NCBI GenBank assembly: GCA_949286415.1
Contig: CASEBV010000006.1
Coordinates: forward strand, 62,001 to 126,000
Direction of reading: 5' to 3'
Length of the DNA: 64,000 nt
Source of the DNA: an uncultured Bacteroidales bacterium
GTDB lineage: Bacteria; Bacteroidota; Bacteroidia; Bacteroidales; UBA932
This document shows positions 35,168-44,723 of this stretch, piece by piece. Each line of letters starts with the position of its first letter. Positions within the stretch are counted from its first letter, which is position 1. Both the position numbers and the translations under genes were made by a program. Below the pieces are notes generated by a model. That model was not told where the DNA came from. It made no database searches and was given only the letters and a program-made list of their open reading frames with translations.

Positions 35168-35482
35168 ATGGAAAAGACAGTTACAGATGCCAATTTCAAT
35201 GAAATACTTAACTCCGGGATGCCGGTGATGGTGGATTTCTGGGCTACATGGTGCGGACCTTGCCGCGCAATCGCCCCGGTCGTGGAAGAACTTGCAAAGG
35301 AATATGAAGGCAAGGCCGTCATCGCCAAATGCAATGTTGACGAATGTGATACAATACCGGCACAGTTCGGCATCCGCAATATCCCCACCCTTCTCTTCTT
35401 CAAGAACGGACAACTTGTGGACAGACTTGTGGGAGCTGTTCCGAAAGCTGAAATAGCAGCCAAAATCAACGCCCTCCTTTAA
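35168..35482 (+). CDS. trxA: Thioredoxin
   Basis: This 104-residue cytoplasmic thioredoxin has the active site FWATWCGPCR and the cis-Pro segment RNIPTLLFFKNG. There is no signal peptide. It reduces protein disulfides using electrons from thioredoxin reductase, which is not in the window. It sits between two related outer-membrane barrel genes. A perfect 8-bp inverted repeat (35487-35504, TCTCTGTT-GA-AACAGAGA) follows its stop but lacks a T-run. Confidence 0.97.
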   Translation: MEKTVTDANFNEILNSGMPVMVDFWATWCGPCRAIAPVVEELAKEYEGKAVIAKCNVDECDTIPAQFGIRNIPTLLFFKNGQLVDRLVGAVPKAEIAAKINALL

Positions 35483-35535
35483 TGAGTCTCTGTTGAAACA
35501 GAGATTTACAAACGAACTGTACAAAAGTTAATATC

Positions 35536-36195
35536 ATGAAAAAAACTTTGGCTCTGGCTATTTCAATTGCCGCAATCCTCTGGACAAGTGTCAGCATTGA
35601 CGCTCAGAACAGATGCGGCGTAATAGGCGGATTCTCTTTCTCGCAGGCATCTGAGGTTGCCAACAGGGGGACGATGACCAGATACAGCGCAGGCGTGACA
35701 TACCAGTTCAGGCTCCCCGCCGGATTTTCAATCCAGCCGTCGCTCTTGTATCATTCAAAAGGTGTCAGGGCGGGAAATGTCAATACCGGCGCCAACATGG
35801 ACCTGACTGTCGGATATCTTGAACTTCCGGTGTCATTCCAGTGGGGGCCGGATCTTCTGCTGTTCAGACCGTTTCTTGATGTCAGCCCTTACATCGGGGT
35901 AGGTCTGCACAACAAGATGTCATGCAAGGGGGCCGCGGCGCCAGAAAGCTTTACGGAGAAAAACATCTGGCAGACAGCCGGAGTAGCCAGAATGGAATAT
36001 GGAGTCGGCGTGGGAATAGGCGTCGAAATATGGAGATTCCAGATTATAGGAAGATACAATTGGAACTTCGGCTCTCTGTACAAGGAAAATGACAATATTG
36101 ACACATCATCGCAGGCAACATGGTTCATGGAAAATGCTTTCGGAGAGGGAGGCAATTTCAGAGGACTCACGCTGTCTGTGTCATTCCTTTTCTGA
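35536..36195 (+). CDS. Outer-membrane beta-barrel protein, paralogue of 34493-35089
   Basis: This 219-residue protein has a signal peptide ending near SIDAQNR. Shared segments with the first barrel include FSIQPSLLYHSKGVR, GYLELPVSFQWGPD, MEYGVGVGIGVEIWRFQIIG and RYNWNFGSL. The C-terminal strand ends in Phe (LTLSVSFLF). It begins 53 bp after trxA and is followed 26 bp later by the polyprenyl synthase gene. Function unknown; family members are general small porin-like or adhesion-type barrels. Confidence 0.87.
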   Translation: MKKTLALAISIAAILWTSVSIDAQNRCGVIGGFSFSQASEVANRGTMTRYSAGVTYQFRLPAGFSIQPSLLYHSKGVRAGNVNTGANMDLTVGYLELPVSFQWGPDLLLFRPFLDVSPYIGVGLHNKMSCKGAAAPESFTEKNIWQTAGVARMEYGVGVGIGVEIWRFQIIGRYNWNFGSLYKENDNIDTSSQATWFMENAFGEGGNFRGLTLSVSFLF

Positions 36196-36221
36196 GAGGG
36201 AAAGAAAAGATTATTTTGGTA

Positions 36222-37211
36222 ATGAACCTGAATGAAATAAAAGATTATCTCGACCAGGACTGGAAAAGGACAGCAAACTATATTGAGGATTCATTGAAGA
36301 GCGACATTGACCTGCTGGACAAGACCAACAGGTCAATATTGTCACATTCCGGCAAGCAATTGCGGCCGCTGATATCTCTTCTCGTCGCCAGAGCATGCTC
36401 CGGAGGAAATCCTGCCAATGATGACAGCTGCAGATATGCAGCCGGGGCAGAACTTCTGCACAATGCCACCCTCCTTCACGATGATGTGGCAGACGACAGC
36501 GACCAGAGACGCGGCATGCCGACAATCCGGTCAATGATGGGACCTTCTGTGTCTGTCCTCATAGGCGACTACTGGCTTGTCAAGGCAATGGGCCTGATTC
36601 TGGAAAGCAAGACCGAGACAGGAAAAGTCATCAGATTGTTCTCAAGGACATTGAGCGACCTTGCCGAAGGGGAAATCCTCCAACTGCAGAAGGCTCAGAG
36701 CGGAGATACAGATGAAAATGACTACATCAGGATTATCTTCAACAAGACGGCCTCACTCTTTGAAGCGGCAGCCGTATCGGCGGCAATTTCCGTCAAGGCC
36801 GCAGAAGAGACAATCCACGCAGTAAGAGAGTATGCAGTATCCCTCGGACTGGCATTCCAGATACGGGACGACATCTTCGACTACTCTCCGGAAATGAATA
36901 CCGGAAAGCCTGCAGGAGTAGATGTGCTTGAACAGAAAATCACGCTTCCGCTGCTCGGGGCGTTCGCATATGCCGGAAAGGAGAAAGAAGACGCAATACG
37001 GGAAAAAGTGCGGAGAATAATGGAAACCCCCGAAAGGACAAGGAAGGAAATCCTCTCATTCGTAAGGGAAAACAAGGGAATGGACTATGCAAGAAAAGTT
37101 CTGGACGGCTACATCGGGAAGGCACTGGATGCGCTGAAGCAGCTTCCGGAATCACGCGACCGGGACTATCTTGAAGAACTTGCCCATTTTGTGGCAGAAA
37201 GAAAGTCGTGA
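36222..37211 (+). CDS. Polyprenyl diphosphate synthase (trans, long chain)
   Basis: This 329-residue protein has both aspartate-rich motifs of trans-prenyltransferases: LLHDDVADDSDQRRG (first) and QIRDDIFDYSPE (second). It also has GKQLRPLISLLVARA near the N-terminus and TGKPAGVDVLEQKITLPLL. It condenses isopentenyl diphosphate units onto an allylic primer, most likely to make the menaquinone side chain. Chain length cannot be read with certainty. The frame extends upstream into the previous gene; ATG 36222 (MNLNEIKDYL) is the family start. The stop TGA at 37209 is followed after one base by the next ATG. Confidence 0.94.
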   Translation: MNLNEIKDYLDQDWKRTANYIEDSLKSDIDLLDKTNRSILSHSGKQLRPLISLLVARACSGGNPANDDSCRYAAGAELLHNATLLHDDVADDSDQRRGMPTIRSMMGPSVSVLIGDYWLVKAMGLILESKTETGKVIRLFSRTLSDLAEGEILQLQKAQSGDTDENDYIRIIFNKTASLFEAAAVSAAISVKAAEETIHAVREYAVSLGLAFQIRDDIFDYSPEMNTGKPAGVDVLEQKITLPLLGAFAYAGKEKEDAIREKVRRIMETPERTRKEILSFVRENKGMDYARKVLDGYIGKALDALKQLPESRDRDYLEELAHFVAERKS

Positions 37212-37212
37212 A

Positions 37213-38343
37213 ATGAGATTCGCGGAAATCACAGGACATGAGGACATAAAAAAAGTCCTGCGCTCTATGGCAGACAGCGGTAGGGTGCCTCATGCCATGC
37301 TTTTCTACGAAAATGAGGGTTGCGGAGGACTGGCTCTGGCCCTGGCATTCATCCAATATCTGAACTGTTCCTGCAGACAAGACGGTGACTCTTGCGGGAA
37401 ATGCCCTTCATGCATCAGGATGGCAAAACTCATTCATCCTGATGTGCATTTCGTCTACCCTGTGACAGGAGGAGCAAAGGCGGACAGTTCATCAAAACCG
37501 ACTTCCGACACCTACATCAACCACTGGCGCGGACTTGCGTTGAAAAATCCGTATTTTCTGGAAAACGACCTGTGGAGAGCCCTCGGAATAGAAGGCAAGG
37601 CAGGCAACATTGCCGTGGCTGAAGCCAAATCCATCCTTGAGAAACTCTCTTTCTCAGCCGTAGAGAACGGATACAAGACCATCCTGATGTGGCTGCCGGA
37701 AAAAATGAATGCAGAAGCGGCCAACAGGCTTCTGAAAATAGTAGAGGAACCGCCCGAGAAGACAATCTTCCTGTTCATCACCCATGGCCCGGAAAAGGTT
37801 CTTCAGACTATTTTCTCCCGGTGCCAGAGTCTCAGGATTCCCCCGCAGCAGAAAGAGGAAGTTGCCATTGCCGTCAGGCAATATTCCTCCGCAGCAGAAG
37901 AAGAGGCGGCAATAGAAGCAGGTCTCTGCGGAGGGAGTATAGGAAGGGCTCTGGCAGATCTGTCCGGAAAGGAAAACGAGACCGAATTCCTTGACATATT
38001 CTCGGATTTCGTCCGAGCAGCACTTGCGAAAGATTTCATGTCCGCACTGGAGACTGGAGAAATGATGTCCGGACTGGATTCGCGAGAAAAACAGAAAGCT
38101 TTTTGTAACTTTGCAGGCGACTGTGTCAGAAAAATTTTCATGCTGCAGCAGAATATGCCGCAGATAGCATGGATATCCCCGCAGGAAAAGGAATTTTTCA
38201 CAGAAACAGCAAAGAATGCAGACCCGGGATTCTGCCGGAAGGCACTCGGATATCTTGACAAGGCTGCGGCGCTGCTTGACAGGAATGTCAATGCGAAGAT
38301 AGTATTCTGCGACCTTGTCAACAGATTGTTTTTAAGTATATAA
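37213..38343 (+). CDS. holB: DNA polymerase III delta' subunit
   Basis: This 376-residue clamp-loader subunit starts RFAEITGHEDIKKVLRSMA with GRVPHAMLFYENEGCGGLAL, a degenerate P-loop as expected for delta'. A zinc module follows (CRQDGDSCGKCPSC). Then come LLKIVEEPPEKTIFLFIT and FSRCQSLRI, typical of the AAA+ sensor region. It helps load the sliding clamp. Start ATG 37213 is one base after the upstream stop, so the genes are coupled. Next gene starts 3 bp downstream. Confidence 0.92.
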   Translation: MRFAEITGHEDIKKVLRSMADSGRVPHAMLFYENEGCGGLALALAFIQYLNCSCRQDGDSCGKCPSCIRMAKLIHPDVHFVYPVTGGAKADSSSKPTSDTYINHWRGLALKNPYFLENDLWRALGIEGKAGNIAVAEAKSILEKLSFSAVENGYKTILMWLPEKMNAEAANRLLKIVEEPPEKTIFLFITHGPEKVLQTIFSRCQSLRIPPQQKEEVAIAVRQYSSAAEEEAAIEAGLCGGSIGRALADLSGKENETEFLDIFSDFVRAALAKDFMSALETGEMMSGLDSREKQKAFCNFAGDCVRKIFMLQQNMPQIAWISPQEKEFFTETAKNADPGFCRKALGYLDKAAALLDRNVNAKIVFCDLVNRLFLSI

Positions 38344-38346
38344 GCT

Positions 38347-39627
38347 ATGGATTTCGATAACGAGACAAGACAATTCGACTGTTCCAGAGGTTGCGTTGTG
38401 GAACGCACTGACGAAGGGGAACTCATCTGCACCTATCGTCAGGGATGCTGCAAGCAGGAAGTGTACAACTGGCTTCCCGGGGTAAGACAGGAGCAGTTCA
38501 AGGACTACTTTGAGGTACGGTTCAAGAACACCAGAAAAGGCATATATATCAACGCCTCAGGTCAGAGCATCAAGACCGGGGACCTTGTCATCGTAGAAGC
38601 GGCCAACGGGCATGACCTCGGGATAGTAACTCTTGAAGGTCCGATTGTAGCAAGGCAGATGGCATGCCGGAAAATTGACATCTCCTCCGCAGAATTCAAG
38701 AAAATCTACAGGAAGGCCAAGATGTTCGACATAGAGAAGTGGCAGGAGGCAATAGCGAGGGAGCACGAGACAATGATCCGGGCAAGGCAGATTGCCGCAG
38801 AACTCAATCTTGAGATGAAGATAGGCGACGTGGAATTTCAGGGAGACGGCACCAAAGCCATCTTCTACTACATCGCCGACGGCCGCGTGGACTTCCGGCA
38901 GCTCATTAAAGTCTTTGCGGAAGAATTTCGCATCCGCATCGAGATGAAGCAGATAGGAGCTCGGCAGGAAGCCGGCCTCATCGGAGGACTCGGGGTCTGC
39001 GGCAGGGAACTGTGCTGCTCCAATTACATCAACAGCTTCCAGTCCATCACCACATCGGCGGCAAGATGCCAGGATCTGTCGCTCAATCCGCAGAAACTTG
39101 CCGGACAATGCGGCAAGCTGAAATGCTGCCTCAACTACGAGACAGCCACATATATGGACGCCCAGTCAAGGATTCCGAAGCTCAGCGGACCGCTTGAGTT
39201 CCAGGACGGACAGGCCTGGCTGATGAAGACCGACATACTCAGGGAAGTGATGTACTTCTCTTATGAGCAGGGCTCCTTCACCAATCTATATCCTCTGGCT
39301 GCCTCTGAAGTCAAGGAAGTGCTGGCGATGAACCGCAACGGAGAAAAGCCGGAATCGCTTAAGTCAGAGCCGGAGCCGTCAATGCCGGAATTTATCTCCG
39401 CAGTCGGGGACGACAGCATCACCCGATTCGATGACACAAAAAAGAAGCGCAGGGGAGGCAATCAGAATCAGAAAAGGAACAGGAACAACCAGAACAGAAA
39501 TACTGCCAAGGGAGGTGGCCGCAGGGACGGACGAAGAGAGGGCCACGGCAGAGACAACGGGAACAACGGAAGAAAGACTGACGGAGGATCTCCGGAAAGC
39601 CGGAACGCCGGCGGGGAGGACGCATAA
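38347..39627 (+). CDS. PSP1-domain protein (RicT/YaaT-like)
   Basis: This 426-residue protein contains a PSP1 domain with the conserved cysteine clusters GLGVCGRELCCSNYI and GQCGKLKCCLNYE. These correspond to Fe-S cluster ligands in the Bacillus RicT (YaaT) complex, which affects RNase Y activity. Residues about 345-426 are a low-complexity basic tail rich in Arg, Asn and Gly (KKKRRGGNQNQKRNRNNQNR and on), probably RNA binding and not found in RicT. The order holB, PSP1, gldH is conserved in Bacteroidetes. Its TAA overlaps the next ATG by one base. Confidence 0.92.
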   Translation: MDFDNETRQFDCSRGCVVERTDEGELICTYRQGCCKQEVYNWLPGVRQEQFKDYFEVRFKNTRKGIYINASGQSIKTGDLVIVEAANGHDLGIVTLEGPIVARQMACRKIDISSAEFKKIYRKAKMFDIEKWQEAIAREHETMIRARQIAAELNLEMKIGDVEFQGDGTKAIFYYIADGRVDFRQLIKVFAEEFRIRIEMKQIGARQEAGLIGGLGVCGRELCCSNYINSFQSITTSAARCQDLSLNPQKLAGQCGKLKCCLNYETATYMDAQSRIPKLSGPLEFQDGQAWLMKTDILREVMYFSYEQGSFTNLYPLAASEVKEVLAMNRNGEKPESLKSEPEPSMPEFISAVGDDSITRFDDTKKKRRGGNQNQKRNRNNQNRNTAKGGGRRDGRREGHGRDNGNNGRKTDGGSPESRNAGGEDA

Positions 39628-40085
39628 TGAAGACTACTGCCGTACCGCAATGTCTGCTCATCCTTCTCCTGTTTCTGGCAGGATGCGCAAGACCTTCTGT
39701 CCATGAGGAGTTCAGGAAAGCCGCAGACCGGGAAAACGGAAAATACTGCTTCTCCCTGGACATGACCGATACGGCGGGACGTTATGACCTGCACCTGTTT
39801 TCAAGAATAGACTGCAGTCCGTCTGTCTTTGATGTAATGCCGGACACAATCAGGATGAGCATGATGTTCACTGCCCCGTCCGGGCAGAGATATTCAGAAG
39901 TATTCCCCGTGCCGAAAGAATATGTGTCCAGGGGAACCGATTTCTCCAGGGAATACGAAATCCCATACAGGCTCGGGCTCGTTCCTGCCGAAAAAGGCAT
40001 CTGGAGACTGGACATAACCATAGAAAACGAAAACATGTTCCCGGGACTCCGGGGACTCGGACTCAGGACCGCATGGAAAGAATAA
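39627..40085 (+). CDS. gldH: GldH-family lipoprotein
   Basis: This 152-residue protein has a lipoprotein signal (LLILLLFLAGC, Cys20). The GldH signature region is visible (HLFSRIDCSPSVFDVMPDTI, FPVPKEYVSRGTDFSREYEI, GIWRLDITIENE). GldH is required for gliding in Flavobacterium but is also present in many non-gliding Bacteroidales next to the PSP1 gene, where its role is unknown. Start overlaps the upstream stop by one base and its end overlaps folA by 13 bp. Confidence 0.85.
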   Translation: MKTTAVPQCLLILLLFLAGCARPSVHEEFRKAADRENGKYCFSLDMTDTAGRYDLHLFSRIDCSPSVFDVMPDTIRMSMMFTAPSGQRYSEVFPVPKEYVSRGTDFSREYEIPYRLGLVPAEKGIWRLDITIENENMFPGLRGLGLRTAWKE

Positions 40086-40603
40086 TCATCGCAGCAGTTG
40101 CCGACAACATGGCAATAGGAAAAGGCAATGCCATGCCATGGCATTTGCGCGAAGACCTGCAGTTTTTCAAAAGGAAAACTTCGGGATATCCCGTGATAAT
40201 GGGAAGAAAGACATTCGAGTCCCTCGGGAGACCGCTGCCAAAGAGGCTGAACATAATAGTCTCCCGGTCCCTGACAAATCCTGATGGCAGGACTGATGGG
40301 GTCCTCTGCGCAGAATCCCTCACGGAGGCATACGCAGCAGCCGAAAATTACCTGAAGGAGCATCATGAAGCGGAGAACTGCGGGATGAAATGCTTCGTCA
40401 TCGGAGGAGGGGAAATCTACCGCCAGGCCATGGACACGGCCGACAGGCTTCTCATCACACATGTCCATACGGCAATCGGAGACGCTGACACATTTTTTCC
40501 GGCCATTGACCCTGCCGTCTGGCATCCGTCGGAAAAATCCGGCATCCGCCTCGATCCCGAAAGCGGGCTTGAATTTGAATTCGTCACCTACACAAGGGCA
40601 TGA
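40073..40603 (+). CDS. folA: Dihydrofolate reductase
   Basis: This 176-residue enzyme reduces dihydrofolate with NADPH. It has IIIAAVADNMAIGKGNAMPW (substrate-binding loop with Trp), LREDLQFFKRKTSGYPVIMG, GRKTFESLGRPLPKRLNIIV and IGGGEIYRQAM. An insertion of about 10 residues follows the EAYAAAENYL helix. It completes the thymidylate cycle with ThyA (49494-50288). Start ATG lies 13 bp inside gldH. Confidence 0.96.
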   Translation: MERIIIAAVADNMAIGKGNAMPWHLREDLQFFKRKTSGYPVIMGRKTFESLGRPLPKRLNIIVSRSLTNPDGRTDGVLCAESLTEAYAAAENYLKEHHEAENCGMKCFVIGGGEIYRQAMDTADRLLITHVHTAIGDADTFFPAIDPAVWHPSEKSGIRLDPESGLEFEFVTYTRA

Positions 40604-40629
40604 AGCCCGCCACTTAAAACAGCCGTTCT

Positions 40630-41973
40630 ATGGAAAGAGAACATTTCAAGAGCACATTCGGCATACTTGTGGCCATGGCTGGCTCAGCCATCGGCCTGGG
40701 CAACCTGTGGAGATTCCCGTACATGGTGGGCATCTACGGAGGCGCGGCATTCATATTCGTCTATATCATACTGACATTCCTGCTGTGCCTGCCTATCCTG
40801 TTCTCTGAAATCATCATAGGACGGAGAAGCCACACCAATGCATTCAGGGCATTCGGAGCCCTTGCTCCAGGCAGCCCATGGAAATGGGCCGGCATCCTGA
40901 TGGTCGCCACTCCGGTCATCGTGGTCTCATACTACAGCGTCATCGGCGGCTGGTCCCTTGAATACCTCTTCAAGGCCTGCACATTCTCCTTTTCGCAGGG
41001 AGCGACAAGGGAAGAACTCGGGACAATATTCAGCGGATTCATCTCCTCCACCTGGGCCCCTCTGCTCTGGCATACGGTCTTCATGCTGCTCACCGCCCTT
41101 GTCATTCTCGGGGGAGTGAACAAGGGAATAGAAAAATTCGGGAAAATAATGATGCCGGTGCTCTTCCTCACGGTGATAGCCATAGCCGTAAGGTCCGTGA
41201 CTCTGCCTGGCGCAGGGGAAGGGCTGAAATACCTGTTCCGGCCGGATTTCTCCAAAATCACCCCGGAAGTATGCGCGGCGGCCCTCGGACAAGGCTTTTT
41301 CTCCCTTTCCGTCGGGTTCGGCATAATGCTCACCTACGGTTCATACACCCGCAAAAGCTCCAACATTGCCTTCAACTCGACATGGACGGCAGTCGCAGAT
41401 CTGACCTTTGCCCTTATAGCAAGCTGTGCCATCATGCCTGCCGTATTCGCCTTCGGACTCAACCCGCAGGAGGGCCCGGGGCTCGTGTTCGAGACACTTC
41501 CGTTCATATTCGCCAACATGCCGCTCGGAGGCATCATCGCCATCCTGTTCTTCATTGCCCTTCTCGTCGCCGCCCTCACTTCCTCGGTGTCACTGGTGGA
41601 AGTGGGAGTCGCCTATCTCACCGAGGAAAAACATCTTTCAAGAAAAGCCGCAACCTGGACCGTGTCCGGCATAGCATGGGCTCTCGGCATCCTGTGTTCC
41701 CTTTCTTTCGGCAGACTTTCGGGCATACGCATTCTCGGCAACACCATCTTCGACTTCTTCGACAAGCTGTCCGCCGGCTGGCTCATGCCTCTCGGAGCCC
41801 TTATCATCGTGGTTTTCACGGGATGGAAAATGAAGAAATCCGATGTCCTGGATGAATTCACAAACGGAGGCTCCCTCAAAGGAAACCTCCGCATATCCGG
41901 TTTCATCTATTTTCTGATAAAATATCTCGCCCCTGTCGCCGTCCTGATAATATTTCTGACCAATCTGCTGTAA
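40630..41973 (+). CDS. Sodium-dependent transporter, NSS (SNF) family
   Basis: This 447-residue membrane protein has about eleven or twelve helices. The N-terminal motif GSAIGLGNLWRFPYMVGIYG, the unwound helix 1 of LeuT-fold transporters, is intact, and the second Na+/substrate region SVSLVEVGVAYLTEE is present. It imports amino acids or related compounds with Na+. Substrate is unknown. It begins 26 bp after folA and converges on mutS with a 2-bp gap. Confidence 0.94.
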   Translation: MEREHFKSTFGILVAMAGSAIGLGNLWRFPYMVGIYGGAAFIFVYIILTFLLCLPILFSEIIIGRRSHTNAFRAFGALAPGSPWKWAGILMVATPVIVVSYYSVIGGWSLEYLFKACTFSFSQGATREELGTIFSGFISSTWAPLLWHTVFMLLTALVILGGVNKGIEKFGKIMMPVLFLTVIAIAVRSVTLPGAGEGLKYLFRPDFSKITPEVCAAALGQGFFSLSVGFGIMLTYGSYTRKSSNIAFNSTWTAVADLTFALIASCAIMPAVFAFGLNPQEGPGLVFETLPFIFANMPLGGIIAILFFIALLVAALTSSVSLVEVGVAYLTEEKHLSRKAATWTVSGIAWALGILCSLSFGRLSGIRILGNTIFDFFDKLSAGWLMPLGALIIVVFTGWKMKKSDVLDEFTNGGSLKGNLRISGFIYFLIKYLAPVAVLIIFLTNLL

Positions 41974-41975
41974 AG

Positions 41976-44594
41976 TCAGATGCCCATCTTCGTCTTCATG
42001 TCCCTGAGCAGGTCAAAGGCCTGGAGCGGGGTCATATTGTTGAGATCGGCGGCATTCAGTTCATCCCTGAGAGACATCAGAAGCGGGTCTTCAAGCTGGA
42101 AGAACGAGAGCTGGAGGGAGCCGTCGCTCTCGATGCGTCCTTCCCTGACATTGTGTGCCCGCACTCTTTTCGCCGGTTGGCTTTCAAGGGCGGCAAGTGT
42201 CCTCTCCGCCGACTCTATCACCTGACGGGGCATGCCGGCGAGTCGGGCCACATGGATTCCGAAGCTGTGTGCCACCCCTCCTTCCTTCAGCTTGCGGAGG
42301 AAGATGACATTCTTGCCGACTTCCTTGACGGCTATATGGAAATTCCTGACTCTCGGGTAAATGTTCTCAAGGTCATTGAGTTCATGGTAATGGGTGGCGA
42401 AAAGCGTCTTGGCACCATGGCCGTATTCGTGGATGTATTCGACGATGGCGCGGGCAATTGACATTCCGTCGTATGTGGATGTCCCGCGTCCGATTTCATC
42501 CAGAAGCACGAGGGAGCGTGAAGAGAGGTTGTGCAGAATCATGGATGTCTCAAGCATCTCGACCATGAAGGTGGATTCTCCCCTGGAGATGTTGTCGGAG
42601 GCACCGACCCTTGTGAAAAGCTTGTCGCACCAGCCGATGGAGGCCGAATCCGCCGGGACGAACGAGCCGACCTGCGCCAGAAGCACTATCAGAGCCGTCT
42701 GCCTCAGGAGTGCGGACTTTCCGGCCATGTTGGGTCCGGTCAGGATTATGATCTGCTGCTTCTTGTTATCCAGAAAGACATCATTCGGGACAAACTCTTC
42801 CCCAGCCGGCATAAGAGTCTCTATCACCGGATGTCTTCCTCCCTTTATGTCAATCGCATGGCCGTCGTTCATCTCCGGGCGGCAATATCTGTTGGAGACC
42901 GCAAGCTCGGCAAACCCCGAGAGCACATCCAGCCGAGACAGGATGCGGCAGTTGCCCTGGATAGCGGCGATATTGTCCTGGATCTGCGCCACGAGGCCGG
43001 CATAAATCTGCGCTTCGAGCACATAGATTTTTTCTTCTGCCCCGAGTATTTTCTCCTCGTATTCCTTCAGTTCGGCGGTAATGTACCTTTCGGCATTGAC
43101 GAGGGTCTGCTTCCTTATCCAGTCTGACGGAACCTTGTCCTTGTGCGCATTGCGGACCTCAAGATAATATCCGAACACGGAGTTGTAGCTTATCTTGAGT
43201 GAGGAGATGCCCGTCCTTTCCATTTCCCTCTGCTGGATTTCCAGCAGGATGTCCTTGCTGTGGCGGGCAAGATTGCGAAGGGAATCCAGTTCTTCGCTGA
43301 CTCCAGATGCGATGACATCCCCCTTGCCTACCGCTGCCGCAGGATCCGGGCACATCGTGCGGCCGAGGGCATCCAGCAGATCGGAGCATCCGTCGAGGGA
43401 TTCGGCCATCCTTTCCAGCGGTGCCACATCATGGCCCCGGCAGATTCTGCGGATGGGGTCAGTCTGTTCAAGGCCGCGCTTGAGCTGCATGACTTCGCGT
43501 GGAGAAATTTTCCCTGCCGCAGCCCGGGATATGATTCTCTCAAGGTCCCCGATGTTTCCGATGAGTTCCTGCAGCTTCTGCAGGTCTTCGCCGTTTCTGA
43601 CGAAATGCTCCACCACATCATAGCGGGAATTGAGCTCGTCCAGATCCATCACCGGCATTGCCAGCCATGTGCGCAGGAGCCGTGCCCCCATCGGAGAGGA
43701 ACATTTGTCAATGACAGACACAAGGGATACCCCTTCACCTCCTGCCGCAGAAGAGAATATCTCCAGATTGCGGAATGTGAACTTGTCCATCCACACGAAT
43801 TTCCCTTCGTCAATCCTGGATATGGAACAGATGTTCCTGAGTCCGGTGTGCTGGGTCTGCTCCAGATAGACGAGGAGCGCTCCGGCAGAGGTCACGCCGA
43901 GAGGGAAGCCCTCTATGCCGAATCCCTTCAGCGAGTCCACCCCGAGCTGTTTCCTGAGCTTTTCCGCCGACGATTCGTAGACAAATGCCCATTCGTCGAG
44001 AGTCGAGATATAGTATCCGTCGCCGAGCCTTTCCCGCACACCTTTGGCATAACTGCGGGAGACGAGAAGTTCTTTCGGCGCAAATGACGACAGGAGGGTC
44101 TCAATGTATGCCAGTGACCCTTCGGCTATCTGAAATGTTCCGGTAGAGACATCGAGAAAGGCCGCTCCGCACCGTTCATTGTCAAATGTGAGGCCGGCCA
44201 GATAATTATGTTCCTTCTGCTCCAGGAGCTGGTCGCTGAATGCTATTCCCGGAGTGACAAGTTCTGTCACTCCCCTCTTGACTATCTTCTTGGTGAGCTT
44301 CGGGTCCTCCAGCTGGTCGCACACGGCCACCTTGTAGCCGGCACGGACAAGCTTCGGAAGGTACATGTCGATGGAATGATGGGGGAAGCCGGCGAGAGGC
44401 ACTGACGAGGCGGAGCCGTTGGCCCGTTTGGTAAGCACTATTCCGAGGACCTTGCTCGCTATCAGGGCATCGTCAGCGAATGTCTCATAGAAATCCCCGA
44501 CCCTGAACAGCAGCACTGCCTCCGGGTGTTCCGCCTTGACTTTGAAATATTGCTTCATCAGCGGAGTCTCCGCTATCTTCTCCTGTTTCATCAT
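41976..44594 (-). CDS. mutS: DNA mismatch repair protein MutS
   Basis: This 872-residue protein has the N-terminal mismatch-contact motif (VGDFYETF, the Phe-x-Glu). It continues with connector, core and clamp domains, and a C-terminal ABC-type ATPase (GPNMAGKSALLRQTALI, DEIGRGTSTYDGMSIA, FATHYHELNDLE). It scans for mispairs and recruits MutL. Two adjacent ATGs (44594, 44591) can serve as start. Length and motif order are those of MutS1, not MutS2. A TAAATTTG element lies 29 bp upstream. Confidence 0.98.
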   Translation of the reverse strand: MMKQEKIAETPLMKQYFKVKAEHPEAVLLFRVGDFYETFADDALIASKVLGIVLTKRANGSASSVPLAGFPHHSIDMYLPKLVRAGYKVAVCDQLEDPKLTKKIVKRGVTELVTPGIAFSDQLLEQKEHNYLAGLTFDNERCGAAFLDVSTGTFQIAEGSLAYIETLLSSFAPKELLVSRSYAKGVRERLGDGYYISTLDEWAFVYESSAEKLRKQLGVDSLKGFGIEGFPLGVTSAGALLVYLEQTQHTGLRNICSISRIDEGKFVWMDKFTFRNLEIFSSAAGGEGVSLVSVIDKCSSPMGARLLRTWLAMPVMDLDELNSRYDVVEHFVRNGEDLQKLQELIGNIGDLERIISRAAAGKISPREVMQLKRGLEQTDPIRRICRGHDVAPLERMAESLDGCSDLLDALGRTMCPDPAAAVGKGDVIASGVSEELDSLRNLARHSKDILLEIQQREMERTGISSLKISYNSVFGYYLEVRNAHKDKVPSDWIRKQTLVNAERYITAELKEYEEKILGAEEKIYVLEAQIYAGLVAQIQDNIAAIQGNCRILSRLDVLSGFAELAVSNRYCRPEMNDGHAIDIKGGRHPVIETLMPAGEEFVPNDVFLDNKKQQIIILTGPNMAGKSALLRQTALIVLLAQVGSFVPADSASIGWCDKLFTRVGASDNISRGESTFMVEMLETSMILHNLSSRSLVLLDEIGRGTSTYDGMSIARAIVEYIHEYGHGAKTLFATHYHELNDLENIYPRVRNFHIAVKEVGKNVIFLRKLKEGGVAHSFGIHVARLAGMPRQVIESAERTLAALESQPAKRVRAHNVREGRIESDGSLQLSFFQLEDPLLMSLRDELNAADLNNMTPLQAFDLLRDMKTKMGI

Positions 44595-44622
44595 CCGTAT
44601 TGTTATGGAAAGTTAAAGTGAG

Positions 44623-44630
44623 CAAATTTA
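44623..44630 (-). promoter_or_regulatory. -7 promoter element of mutS
   Basis: The minus strand reads TAAATTTG, 28 bp before the start. No -33 TTG at standard spacing. Confidence 0.45.
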
Positions 44631-44675
44631 CAACTTATTCAGCAAGTCTTGGAGGCCCCCAACAAAAATTTTTAG

Positions 44676-44683
44676 TAAGTTTG
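44676..44683 (+). promoter_or_regulatory. -7 promoter element of the glycosyltransferase-yfhO operon
   Basis: It reads TAAGTTTG, 40 bp before ATG 44724, in the gap shared with mutS. Confidence 0.45.
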
Positions 44684-44723
44684 CACGATTGTACGACTGA
44701 CTTGCAGCAGGATTGCCATTGAC

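Noticed and set aside
39627..40085. Evidence for a complete gliding or type IX secretion locus
   Set aside because: Only gldH is present; no gldK-N, spr or por genes lie in the window.
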